From Thermoplasmata archaeon (GTDB lineage: Archaea; Thermoplasmatota; Thermoplasmata; Halarchaeoplasmatales; Halarchaeoplasmataceae), in the NCBI GenBank assembly GCA_003554965.1, contig PWHR01000038.1:30650-94649 (forward strand): DNA of 64,000 nucleotides. Direction: 5' to 3'. The notes beneath the pieces were generated by a model. The model did no database searches, was not told where the DNA came from, and saw only the letters and a program-made list of their open reading frames with translations. Positions 1 through 7,925 of this stretch are shown piece after piece (positions within the stretch are counted from its first letter, which is position 1; each line of letters starts with the position of its first letter). Position numbers and translations under genes: made by a program.

Positions 1-987
1 GCCGACCTCTAATATTTTATTTAGATCTTTTATCGCTCGATAGATCCTTTCTTTCAGACCTTTTTCCTCTCCTCTTTGTATATTTTTTGCAATCTTCATA
101 CCTTCTTTTAAAGTAGAAACGGCTTCTTCGATAGGTCCTTTCTTTATCGCTCTTTTAGCCTCTTCTTCCTTTTTCACGATCTGACTTGCGTCGATACCTT
201 CCTTTTTCATGTTCTCTATATTTTTCCTAACTTCTTCAAGCTCTTCACTAAATCTTTCCATATCTTCCCCGAATTCGATCGCTTCCTGGGCTTTTTCTAT
301 CGCATCGCTGTATCTGTTTGAATCGGCTAAATCCTCAGCTTCATCTATCAAAGATTCAAAACGATCCGTTGGGAGAGGTCGACTAGTGAAATCGGTCAAT
401 TTCTCACTAGCTTCATCTATTGATCTTCTAACCTCTTTTTCCAGTCCTTCATCTATTTCATCCGTTTCTGTATCTTCTTCAAAAAGAACTCCACAGTTCG
501 GGCAGCGAACTGCATCCTGATCGACCTTGCTTTCACAGGCTGAACACTGAAATATTACTTCGTCTTCAATTGATTTTTCTTCTGATTCCTCTTTCTCTGG
601 CTCTTCTTCGATCATCCCAGAGACATCATCGCTTTCGTCTGTTTCAGGTAGTTCCTCTATCTTTTCAGTCTTTTCTTCTAGTGTTCCGTCATCCTCTAGC
701 TCTAATTCCTCTTCTAACTGTTCCATGGTATCATCGAGAGATTCATCATCTATTCCCAATTATTCATCTATATCCAAAAATTCATCCTCTAAGATCTCAT
801 CCTCATCTATGTCTATTTTCTCTTCAAACCCTTCTATCAATTCCTCCAATTCTTCATCATTTTTATCCTCAAGCTCCTCGTCCACATCCATAGATCCCCT
901 TTTCAGTCCACACTCTAGACATTCCTCATCGTCTTCAAAAACCTTCGAATCACATACCGGACATCTGATTTCTGAGTCTCGAGACAG
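1..987 (-). pseudogene. Zinc-ribbon / acidic coiled-coil protein, interrupted and cut by the left edge
   Basis: Reading the minus strand gives a strongly Glu/Asp-rich protein with two zinc ribbons: CPVC...CLEC near the start and CSAC...CPNC around 500-540. An Ala/Glu/Lys-rich helical region follows and runs off position 1. Two defects are visible. There is no ATG, GTG or TTG before the first ribbon: a good GAGGTG ribosome site (995-1000) is followed 7 nt later by CTG (985-987). An in-frame TAA lies at 760-762, after which the same frame stays open to the edge. An ATG at 724-726 could restart the second part. Either the gene is decaying, or it is really two genes, or the assembly has errors here. 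The serine/leucine-rich plus-strand frames over this stretch are its antisense shadow. Function unknown. Confidence 0.6.
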
Positions 988-1110
988 AGAGTTGCACCTC
1001 TAACCTGTGATGATTAGGATAAAAGGTATTCATATAACTTTCCATCGTAATCAAAATGTGATTCGAAGCACACTTAACTTTGAATGTTTGCTAAGTATGT
1101 TTACAAAGGA

Positions 1111-1118
1111 TATAAGTA
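1111..1118 (+). promoter_or_regulatory. TATA box of the aldo/keto reductase gene
   Basis: TATAAGTA lies about 45 bp before the ATG. An archaeal start about 25 bp downstream would give a leader of roughly 23 nt containing the GAGGTG ribosome site at 1153-1158. Confidence 0.5.
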
Positions 1119-1160
1119 AGGTCTCTAAAACTAGTATATTAAAACAGAGAAAGAGGTGTT

Positions 1161-2303
1161 ATGATGAATTATAGAAACTTCGGCGAGATCGATTGGAAAC
1201 CTTCTGCACTGGGTTTTGGAGCGATGAGACTTCCTTATAGAGGTGAAGATAGAGGAGAGATCAAGGAGGAGGAGTCCATAGAGATGATAAGAGCCTCAGT
1301 GGAAAAGGGTGTGAACTACATAGATACGGCATGGCCGTATCATGATGGAGAAAGTGAGGAACTAGTTGGTAAAGCGTTGAAGGATGGTTTTCGAGAAAAG
1401 GTGAAAGTCGCCACCAAGCTTCCTTCTTGGGAGATAGAGGATTCCGAAGACCCAGACAAATATTTAGAGCAGCAGTTAGATAGGTTGGACATGGATAAGA
1501 TCGATTTTTATCTCCTCCATGGGCTCAATGAAAAGCGTTGGGAAGAGTACATGGCCTTAGATATAGACATATTCGATTGGATGAAAGAAAAGAGAGAGGA
1601 GGGCAAGATCGATTATCTAGGCTTCTCATTTCACGACGATCTTGAAACCTTCAAAGATATAATCGATTCCTGTGATTGGGATTTCTGTCAGATCCAGTAC
1701 AATTATCTAGACCAGCGATTTCAAGCCGGCAAAGAGGGATTAAAATACGCACACTCCAAAGATATCGGCGTGATCATAATGGAACCACTCAGAGGTGGTA
1801 AATTAGCTAAGGAACCTCCGGCACTTATAAAGGAGGTATGGGAACAATCAGATCGAGAATGGACTCCAGTCGAATGGGCGCTTAAATGGTTATGGGATCA
1901 ACCAGAAGTCTCTCTGGTTTTGAGTGGGATGAGCGATCTAGAACAGGTGATGGAGAACGTCAGATATGCTTCTGAATCTAAACCGAATATGTTATCAGAA
2001 ATGGATAGAAAAACAGTAGACAAAGCAGCTAGAAGATACAAAGAGCTTTCTCCCGTCGACTGCACTGGATGTGATTATTGTTTACCCTGCCCTAACGGTG
2101 TTTCGATATCTAGGAATTTCCGAATGTACAACCAGGCTAAGATATATGAGGAATATGAAAAGTATAAAAATATGTGGGATGAAAAGATGAAAGACGAGTC
2201 CAAAGCCACCAACTGTGTGGAGTGTAAGGAATGTGAGGAAGCCTGTCCTCAAAATCTTCAGATAACCACATTTCTTAAAGAGATAGGAGAATACTTCGAA
2301 TAA
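1161..2303 (+). CDS. Aldo/keto reductase with C-terminal iron-sulfur domain
   Basis: NAD(P)H-type oxidoreductase of the aldo/keto reductase family, cytoplasmic. The barrel carries the usual tetrad: Asp55 and Tyr60 (in YIDTAWPYHDG), Lys86, and His120 (in LLHG). Residues from about 300 hold two cysteine clusters, CTGCDYCLPCPNG and CVECKECEEACPQNL. These are ferredoxin-like and typical of the AKR subfamily that ends in a 4Fe-4S domain, which suggests coupling to an electron carrier. A GAGGTG site lies only 2 nt from the first ATG and 5 nt from the second (1164), so the second may be used. It stands alone with its own promoter. The physiological substrate cannot be read from the sequence. Confidence 0.93.
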   Translation: MMNYRNFGEIDWKPSALGFGAMRLPYRGEDRGEIKEEESIEMIRASVEKGVNYIDTAWPYHDGESEELVGKALKDGFREKVKVATKLPSWEIEDSEDPDKYLEQQLDRLDMDKIDFYLLHGLNEKRWEEYMALDIDIFDWMKEKREEGKIDYLGFSFHDDLETFKDIIDSCDWDFCQIQYNYLDQRFQAGKEGLKYAHSKDIGVIIMEPLRGGKLAKEPPALIKEVWEQSDREWTPVEWALKWLWDQPEVSLVLSGMSDLEQVMENVRYASESKPNMLSEMDRKTVDKAARRYKELSPVDCTGCDYCLPCPNGVSISRNFRMYNQAKIYEEYEKYKNMWDEKMKDESKATNCVECKECEEACPQNLQITTFLKEIGEYFE

Positions 2304-2340
2304 AGGAGATCAAGACTAGTTATATTTTGAGCTGGAAAAC

Positions 2341-2358
2341 TTGAAAAAACTTTTTCAA
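2341..2358 (+). terminator. Possible 3' hairpin after the aldo/keto reductase gene
   Basis: TTGAAAA and TTTTCAA form a 7-bp stem around the 4-nt loop 2348-2351, 38 nt past the stop codon. No long T run follows, so it may only be an mRNA 3' structure. Confidence 0.3.
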
Positions 2359-2401
2359 AAATCTTTGATAAGATTAATTAACCACCTTAAATCTTACATA
2401 A

Positions 2402-2893
2402 ATGATGAAAAAAATCCTCTCGATAATAACAGTTCTACTTATAGTGACCTTACTTTTGGGTTGTTTAGACGCACCTAGTGTTCCTGGATTTGATTATCCT
2501 GATGTGATAGTCTATCATCCTGAAGATAGTGAGGACGAAACTATAATAAATCTAAGGGCGATGGAACTGGTGATGTTCGAAAACGTCGTGATTTATATAA
2601 ATAGCACAGAAAATGATGAGACGAGAAGGGTGGAGAGGAATGATACGTTTGGTCCTGAGGTCAGCACTACTCATTCTCATTTCGAGTTGGATATTTTCGT
2701 CCGCCAGGAGGAAGAAAGATACAATTTCAATGCTACTTTTGAGCTGTACCCTGAGGAAAATGTCCCAGAGGAATATCAGGATGAAGAATTGGTATACAGG
2801 ATAACATTTTATGATGGGGAGGAAGATTATATAACTAGAGACGATTTACCATTTACTGAAACTTTGAATCGGATCGAAGAGGATGATAATTGA
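2402..2893 (+). CDS. Predicted secreted lipoprotein, family not recognised
   Basis: The N-terminus MMKKILSIITVLLIVTLLLG followed by Cys21 is a lipoprotein signal with an LLGC lipobox. The protein would be exported and lipid-anchored on the outer face of the membrane. The remaining ~140 residues are acidic and beta-rich with several N-x-S/T sites; no catalytic motif is visible. An AT-rich TATA-like stretch (around 2372-2380) lies about 25 bp before the ATG, so the mRNA is probably leaderless. ATG at 2405 is an alternative start. The stop overlaps the ATG of the next gene (TGATG), so the two are translationally coupled. Confidence 0.75.
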   Translation: MMKKILSIITVLLIVTLLLGCLDAPSVPGFDYPDVIVYHPEDSEDETIINLRAMELVMFENVVIYINSTENDETRRVERNDTFGPEVSTTHSHFELDIFVRQEEERYNFNATFELYPEENVPEEYQDEELVYRITFYDGEEDYITRDDLPFTETLNRIEEDDN

Positions 2894-3198
2894 TGAAAAG
2901 ACCCCCTCTCTCCTTGACTTTGATCAGTATCACCGTTTTAGTGGTGGGTATTTTAGCTATTGCCTTCGCAACTGGATGGATTCCCTTAGCGGATATAAGA
3001 GGACATTTTGCAACATTCGTATTTTTATTGGTATTTATATCCATATTGGCTATAATAGGGGCTATATTTGTCGGGATGTTCATATCGCATCGTATCTTTT
3101 CAGATAGTGGATTTACCACTTTTGAAGAGGAGATGCTACAGATGAGAAAAGATGTCCAGGATATCAAAGAAAGATTGGAAGAAGAGGAAGAAGAATAA
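2893..3198 (+). CDS. Small membrane protein with two helices and acidic coiled-coil tail
   Basis: Two hydrophobic helices (about residues 8-29 and 38-68) are followed by a charged, probably coiled-coil tail ending in a run of glutamates. The ATG overlaps the stop of the upstream lipoprotein gene, so the pair is likely one operon and may act together at the membrane. A TTG three bases upstream is in frame but the overlapping ATG is preferred. The stop codon abuts the stop of the convergent gene at 3199 with no spacer. Not a family I recognise. Confidence 0.7.
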   Translation: MKRPPLSLTLISITVLVVGILAIAFATGWIPLADIRGHFATFVFLLVFISILAIIGAIFVGMFISHRIFSDSGFTTFEEEMLQMRKDVQDIKERLEEEEEE

Positions 3199-4194
3199 TC
3201 AAGCTAAAGATTCTGGACATATGTCTCTTCTCGAGCAGTTAGCACATTTTCCTTCTCTGTGATGGTTTCTGTGAACTTCTTCGGTATCCAGCTTGTCTCT
3301 CATCAGCTCCAGCTTCTCCAATAGTAGTTCCTTTAACGATTCGTCATAATCGATATCGAATTCAGTTTCACCATATCTTATCAAACCATAAGGAGGTTTC
3401 TCTCCCATATCTTCCTCTATAAGGAGGCAGTACGCCGCTAACTGTAAAATGTGGGAAAAGAAGGGTCCTTTAGGAACTCTACCCGTTTTCACTTCTACAG
3501 GTACGAGTCCCTCATCTTTTTCTAAGATGTAATCAGGTCTTCCTCTCAATTTATACTTTTCTGAAATAAGAAGATCGCTTTCTTCATCCAAAGCGTCAAC
3601 ATACTTTACGTCACCATCTTCGACTTTCAATTCTTCTCTAGTAGATTCAGCCTCGTTCTTGAGGGTGAAAGAATGTTTCAACCAGTAACTGGCTCCGATC
3701 AGCCAAGAAAGAGACATAACATGGAGTATCTGGGCAAGAACATCATCTTCTCTGAGCAAAGAGAGACTGAAACCCGTTAATATAGTGGCTCCGATTGCTA
3801 ATATCAAGATGATCCTTTCGAAACTCGTTTTCTCAGCCTTGTCCCGATGCTTTTCAGTTATTATCAAGAAAAATAAAGCGGCCAATATCCAGATCAATGA
3901 TAAGGCTCTAAAAACAAAACTAAGCGTCGGCCCAGGGAATATCAAAGTTAGTCCAAAAAAAGACACCAAAGAAGCGGATATAGCTAGAGCAAAAATTATA
4001 TTCTCCAAAATATTCAGTTTTTTTTCGCTTTCTTGGACGGACTTGAGTTTATCTCCCATCTCTTGGTGTTCTTCCTGCCCCTTTTTCAGGTTCTCTCCTT
4101 CAGCCTCTTCCTCTTTGCTCAAGCTCAACCACCAGCTCAGAGGACAGTAACCGAATTTTTCAACGTCACTAGCAGAGATCCATTCGTCTTCCAT
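3199..4194 (-). CDS. Cas4/RecB-like PD-(D/E)XK nuclease with four inserted membrane helices
   Basis: The ends match the Cas4/Dna2-type nuclease family. At the N-terminus are SASDVEKFGYCPLSWWL with Cys17, and His43. The core has GRPD (Asp221) and VEVKTGR (Glu234, Lys236), with Gln251 in the helix that follows. The C-terminus has Cys317, Cys320 and Cys326, which with Cys17 would make the family's 4Fe-4S cluster. Unusually, residues about 62-86, 92-112, 127-147 and 153-172 are hydrophobic helices inserted between the N-terminal Cys/His part and the nuclease core. This would place the nuclease at the membrane. No cas1, cas2 or repeats occur in the window, so it is a solo Cas4-like protein. Role unknown. 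Confidence 0.8.
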   Translation of the reverse strand: MEDEWISASDVEKFGYCPLSWWLSLSKEEEAEGENLKKGQEEHQEMGDKLKSVQESEKKLNILENIIFALAISASLVSFFGLTLIFPGPTLSFVFRALSLIWILAALFFLIITEKHRDKAEKTSFERIILILAIGATILTGFSLSLLREDDVLAQILHVMSLSWLIGASYWLKHSFTLKNEAESTREELKVEDGDVKYVDALDEESDLLISEKYKLRGRPDYILEKDEGLVPVEVKTGRVPKGPFFSHILQLAAYCLLIEEDMGEKPPYGLIRYGETEFDIDYDESLKELLLEKLELMRDKLDTEEVHRNHHREGKCANCSRRDICPESLA

Positions 4195-4250
4195 TACAGT
4201 AGATATATTTGTGTAAAAAAGCTAAATACTTTTGGGTGGTTTCTTGATCA

Positions 4251-5240
4251 TCAAAACATGTCATCTAGTTCAGAAGGTGAAAAGATCCCTTTTTCAGTTA
4301 TGAATCCCGAAATGTATTCAGCAGGAGTTACATCAAATGCTGGATTCCTTGCAGGTGAGTCTTTAGGAGCGATCAATGAATTGTTGATCATTTTTATCTC
4401 CTTTTCATCTCTGTTTTCGATAGGTATATCTCTTCCGGTTTCGGTAGAGCTGTCATAGGTGGTCACGGGAGCGGCGACGTAAAAGGGGATATCATTCTCC
4501 TTTGCAACAACGGCTTTTTCGTAGGTACCTATCTTATTAGCTATATCTCCGTTTGATACTATCCTATCAGTTCCGACTATAACGAGGTCGATTTCCCCTC
4601 TGAACATGTAGTGTCCTGAAGCGTTATCCACTATGACTGAATGAGGTATACCTTCATTGTGAAGTTCCCATGCGGTCAATCTAGCTCCTTGGAGCCTGGG
4701 CCTGGTTTCGTCAACGAACACATGTATGTCCTTTCCCCGCTCAGATGCGATCCTAATCGGAGCCAAGGCGGTCCCGTAATCAACAGTGGCCAAGGCTCCT
4801 GCATTACAGTGAGTCAATATGCGGTCCTCGTTCTCTATAAGCTCCGACCCGTGTTCTCCTATTTTCCTGCATTTTTCGATCACGTTCGAGGCATAATCTT
4901 CTGCAGCCTTAACTGGTTTTTCCGCATGGTCTAACATGAATTCTACCGCATTAAAAAGATCGTAAGCGGTCGGTCTAGCTGATTTTATGTGCTCAGCCAC
5001 CTTTTCTATTTTTTTCTCCTGGATAATGGCCTGAGCCATGCCGTAGGCCGCTGTAACTCCTATCGCTGGAGCCCCCCTCACCATCATTTTCTTGATAGCT
5101 TTATGTATATCTTTGTAATCACCAGCAGTGTAGAATTTCAGTTCACTAGGCAAAAATCTCTGATCTATCATCTTAACTTTATTATCATCCATCCAAACAG
5201 CTTTCAGATCTTTTTCACCTTCTTCCATCTTAACTTTCAT
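4251..5240 (-). CDS. mtnA: S-methyl-5-thioribose-1-phosphate isomerase (MtnA family)
   Basis: Aldose-ketose isomerase of the MtnA/eIF2B-like fold. Conserved stretches are RGAPAIGVTAAYG, THCNAGALATVDYGTAL with the catalytic cysteine, and IVGTDRIVSNGDIANKIGTY with the catalytic aspartate. The likely role is methylthioadenosine salvage; archaeal relatives also include ribose-1,5-bisphosphate isomerases, but the GDIANKIGTY stretch favours MtnA. I chose ATG 5240 rather than the upstream in-frame start at 5267 because a GAGGTG site sits 5 nt before it. The gene start overlaps the 3' end of the Nudix fusion gene by 11 bp, indicating one operon. Confidence 0.92.
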   Translation of the reverse strand: MKVKMEEGEKDLKAVWMDDNKVKMIDQRFLPSELKFYTAGDYKDIHKAIKKMMVRGAPAIGVTAAYGMAQAIIQEKKIEKVAEHIKSARPTAYDLFNAVEFMLDHAEKPVKAAEDYASNVIEKCRKIGEHGSELIENEDRILTHCNAGALATVDYGTALAPIRIASERGKDIHVFVDETRPRLQGARLTAWELHNEGIPHSVIVDNASGHYMFRGEIDLVIVGTDRIVSNGDIANKIGTYEKAVVAKENDIPFYVAAPVTTYDSSTETGRDIPIENRDEKEIKMINNSLIAPKDSPARNPAFDVTPAEYISGFITEKGIFSPSELDDMF

Positions 5241-6003
5241 CTTCACACCTCGCAGAGAGATAAGCATCCCAGAGTTTTGGGACCGTGTTCATCTCTTTCA
5301 TCTCCTCAGGTTTCACCCATCTGTAATCTTTGTTTTCCCAATTCAGTTCGGGTTCTCCGTCAGTTTTGAAGATATATGGATTGATCTCCCATATCATTTT
5401 TTCTCCCCGGTATCTAACTCTTACTGGTTTACCTTTAGAGACTAATTCGGCTTTTAACCCTGTTTCTTCCTCGATCTCTATCAGAGCCTGTTCAAAGGGA
5501 TCTGAACTTTCCAAATAACCAGAGACGGCTGACCACATCCCCTGATAACTACCTACCCTCTCACTCCTTCTCAAGAGTAATACTTGTTGATTCTTCTTCA
5601 GAAATGCGGTAACGACCGGTTGTTTATCAACCTCTTTTAGATCCAATTTTCCAACTTCACCGTCAAGATCGATCAGGTCGCCTTCTTCGATGAGGTCTAT
5701 ATCGATCTTATCTACAAGAGGGATTTCTGATATTATAGCCCCAGAAGCAACTATCGTCTCACAACTTTCATTTATGATGGCTTTGGGTGCAGTATCGTTC
5801 TTCTTGAGCTGATATATCACGTACGAGCCTACTGTGCTTCCCTTACCACCAGGGAAAACGAATATGGAATCAGATATATCTTTTTCTTTGAAAACTTTTC
5901 CCGTTTCTGGATCGACATCTCCCAAAAAGGAAACTCTCTCATCCACTTTAACAGCCTCACCCTGGACCTTTCCGGCTGAGATGCCCCGACCTTCCAAGAT
6001 CAT
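5230..6003 (-). CDS. Phosphomevalonate dehydratase small subunit fused to a Nudix hydrolase domain
   Basis: Residues 1 to about 122 are the swivelling domain of aconitase X (DUF126), seen in GRGISAGKVQGEAV, PGGKGSTVGSYVI and the NESCETIVASGAI region. With the upstream large subunit this forms phosphomevalonate dehydratase, which makes trans-anhydromevalonate 5-phosphate in the archaeal mevalonate route to isoprenoid lipids. Residues about 125-257 are a Nudix domain: the box reads SGYLESSDPFEQALIEIEEE then TGL, keeping the metal-binding EIEEE part, with Ile in place of the usual Arg and altered spacing after the first Gly. The fusion is unusual; the Nudix part may act on an isoprenoid phosphate or may be unrelated housekeeping. 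It overlaps the large-subunit gene by 4 bp. Confidence 0.87.
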   Translation of the reverse strand: MILEGRGISAGKVQGEAVKVDERVSFLGDVDPETGKVFKEKDISDSIFVFPGGKGSTVGSYVIYQLKKNDTAPKAIINESCETIVASGAIISEIPLVDKIDIDLIEEGDLIDLDGEVGKLDLKEVDKQPVVTAFLKKNQQVLLLRRSERVGSYQGMWSAVSGYLESSDPFEQALIEIEEETGLKAELVSKGKPVRVRYRGEKMIWEINPYIFKTDGEPELNWENKDYRWVKPEEMKEMNTVPKLWDAYLSARCEDES

Positions 6004-7166
6004 CTTATCATCCCCAGCAAAGTATCTAAGTCAGCGTACACAACCTTCTGATCGGCGAGCTTTGGAAGATAAGCACACGCCTTTCCAGAATCTGTTGCCG
6101 CTACTTCGTACTCATCCTCAAGAGGTGAGACCACCATACAGGTATCAGTGATGACTTTCCCGAACTTTTCAATTTTCTTTACACTTTCAGGAGACCTGTC
6201 CTTTACTTTCCTGCTCGTAAAAACAAATAGGTCCGGCCCAGTACCTTTTGGCTCTTTGGTCTTCAAATTTTTTGCTATACGCTCCAATTCTTTCTTGGAC
6301 AGATGTGGACATCCTATCACTATCACGTCCGGTTCCGGACCGTTTTTCAACTCCTCCTTAACTTCCTCCATCGCTTTATCATCTATCTCCCTTTTTTCGA
6401 TCCCTTCGATCGAAAAATCGTCAGCTTCTGGAGTGATACCTTCAACATGATACATGGCCACCGACCCAGTAGCCGCCATCGCAGCCCCGAGACTCTTAAG
6501 TTCCTCCTCAGAAAGCGTCAAGTTCAAAAAATATGGGATTTCATCTCTGATCTCATTTCCAACCAGATAGCCGAGTATGGACGGCGAAACTTCTTCGGCT
6601 TGAACGTCATAGACGATTTCAGGTCTTCTATTTTTCTTTTTATGAAGTCCGTAATCTGGAGTCTTCCCTATTATCGCTGACATGAGAGCGGAGGGACCTC
6701 CTTCTCTGTTGGTCCTAGCACCGAGTACTGAGTTCGCAAAAGAGACCGCAGAACTCTCACTCCAGGCTAGATGTTCACCTTTTGTTGGTCTGTTACCTAC
6801 AAGGTAAGGAGTACATGTACAACTCAACTCTATCCCCATATCTGAATAAGCGTTGACGAGCTGGATCTGCTTTTTTCTAAAATCTTCTGATTCGTATGAT
6901 TCTCTCTCTAGATCCATACCCGCAGGATTGAGCATCGATCTGACCTTTACCTCTGCACCCTTTTTCTTAGAAAAATCACTTACGAACTCAAGACCTGCGT
7001 CACCCATAGTCTTGTAAGATACTCCGGATATCTGAGCCGACTCGATAGGGATCAATCCGTCAGCATCATAGATCTTTCCCAGTGCTACAAGTAGCTCCAT
7101 CGCCTTCGCTGGGGCCTCTCCATGTTCGCCCTCCAGAATCCTCTCTTCCTCTTTTGTCATATACAT
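6000..7166 (-). CDS. Phosphomevalonate dehydratase large subunit (aconitase X catalytic domain)
   Basis: The protein begins MYMTKEEERILEGEHGEAPA, the usual start of the aconitase X catalytic domain (DUF521). It carries the CTCTPY and GCPHLS cysteine motifs and a late CMVVSPL cysteine expected to bind the Fe-S cluster, plus the family block GEHLAWSESSAVSFANSVLG. With the small subunit downstream it dehydrates (R)-5-phosphomevalonate in the archaeal mevalonate pathway. The frame is open further upstream through the tRNA-Phe gene, but that part is not protein-like; ATG 7166 matches the family start. No ribosome site precedes it, and only 18 nt separate it from the tRNA, so the mRNA probably comes from a tRNA-mRNA co-transcript. 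Confidence 0.92.
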   Translation of the reverse strand: MYMTKEEERILEGEHGEAPAKAMELLVALGKIYDADGLIPIESAQISGVSYKTMGDAGLEFVSDFSKKKGAEVKVRSMLNPAGMDLERESYESEDFRKKQIQLVNAYSDMGIELSCTCTPYLVGNRPTKGEHLAWSESSAVSFANSVLGARTNREGGPSALMSAIIGKTPDYGLHKKKNRRPEIVYDVQAEEVSPSILGYLVGNEIRDEIPYFLNLTLSEEELKSLGAAMAATGSVAMYHVEGITPEADDFSIEGIEKREIDDKAMEEVKEELKNGPEPDVIVIGCPHLSKKELERIAKNLKTKEPKGTGPDLFVFTSRKVKDRSPESVKKIEKFGKVITDTCMVVSPLEDEYEVAATDSGKACAYLPKLADQKVVYADLDTLLGMIR

Positions 7167-7184
7167 GGGATCAAAACCAAAAAG

Positions 7185-7257
7185 TGCCGCAGGCCGGACT
7201 TGAACCGGCGACATCCACGTCTTCAGCGTGGCACTCTCCCAACTGAGTTACTGCGGC
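7185..7257 (-). tRNA. tRNA-Phe (GAA)
   Basis: A complete cloverleaf reads on the minus strand: acceptor GCCGCAG/CTGCGGC (7 bp), D stem ACTC/GAGT, anticodon stem CCACG/CGTGG with loop CTGAAGA (anticodon GAA), T stem GCCGG/CCGGC with loop TTCAAGT, and discriminator A. No intron; CCA is not encoded. A TATA-like TTTAATC (about 7274-7280) lies so close that transcription would begin near the tRNA's first base. Confidence 0.97.
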
Positions 7258-7310
7258 TTGTAGGACACTAAAGTTTAATCGGATTTGAATTTTACGCTTC
7301 TTCGGATCAA

Positions 7311-7883
7311 CTAATCTCCAAAAAACATCTTATCTTTGTTCTTGTAGAAATAGTATACCACGTATCCCAACCCCACTATGTTGATAGTCAATGCCGGCCA
7401 GATCCACCAGTAGCTTTCTGGAGTGGCGCTTGCTCTATTTGAGGTCACGTTTATTCTTTCGCTCCCATTGATTTCTTGCCCTACAGCTTCCACCTGATAA
7501 GTGTACTCGACCCAGTTATCAACTCTTTCGTCTAAATATGAATGTGAAGTTTTACTCACGTTCAATCGTATTATAGGTTCTTCATCCCTCGTGATGTTGT
7601 AATAATCGACCTCCATCTCCTCGCTCTTGTTTTCGGATAGACTCCAATAGAGCTCAACTTCGCCATCTCTAGGGACCGCTGTCAAGGTCAAGTTCTCTTC
7701 TGGTTCTTCCTCCTCTTCTGGGGTGGTTGGATTCGATGAAGATGTCGTAAAGTCCTGTCTTTCTAAAAGCTTCTCCAAGGAAGCATTAGCTGTACCCATC
7801 ATCATGACAAGGAGAAGTATGAGTATCACGAAAGTCAGAACGCATGATCTTGATGGTATCAACAGTTTTTCTGATGACATCAT
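7311..7883 (-). CDS. Exported membrane-anchored protein with fibronectin type III-like domain
   Basis: The N-terminus has a hydrophobic signal (about residues 14-35, ending near TANAS). A Pro/Glu/Thr spacer follows, then one fibronectin III-like domain: LTAVPRDGEVELYWSLSEN, DYYNITRDEEPI and YTYQVEAVGQEINGSER are characteristic strand patterns. A single C-terminal helix (about 157-178) and a short basic tail complete it. This is the layout of a cell-surface protein anchored at its C-terminus. Several N-x-S/T sites could be glycosylated. An AT-rich TTTATA element lies about 25-30 bp upstream. It lies just upstream of tRNA-Phe on the same strand. Binding partner unknown. Confidence 0.75.
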   Translation of the reverse strand: MMSSEKLLIPSRSCVLTFVILILLLVMMMGTANASLEKLLERQDFTTSSSNPTTPEEEEEPEENLTLTAVPRDGEVELYWSLSENKSEEMEVDYYNITRDEEPIIRLNVSKTSHSYLDERVDNWVEYTYQVEAVGQEINGSERINVTSNRASATPESYWWIWPALTINIVGLGYVVYYFYKNKDKMFFGD

Positions 7884-7925
7884 CTCATCTTTAAGTGCTA
7901 GGGATATAAATTTATTCCTGACTTC

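Noticed and set aside
209..1003. Three plus-strand serine/leucine/proline-rich open frames
   Set aside because: They are the antisense shadow of the acidic minus-strand protein gene; the opposite frame has zinc ribbons and typical composition.
3199..4194. CRISPR-Cas locus suggested by the Cas4-like gene
   Set aside because: No repeat-spacer array and no cas1, cas2 or effector genes were seen anywhere in the window.
7167..7214. N-terminal extension of the phosphomevalonate dehydratase large subunit through the tRNA
   Set aside because: The extension encodes the tRNA-Phe sequence; the family start is the ATG at 7166.
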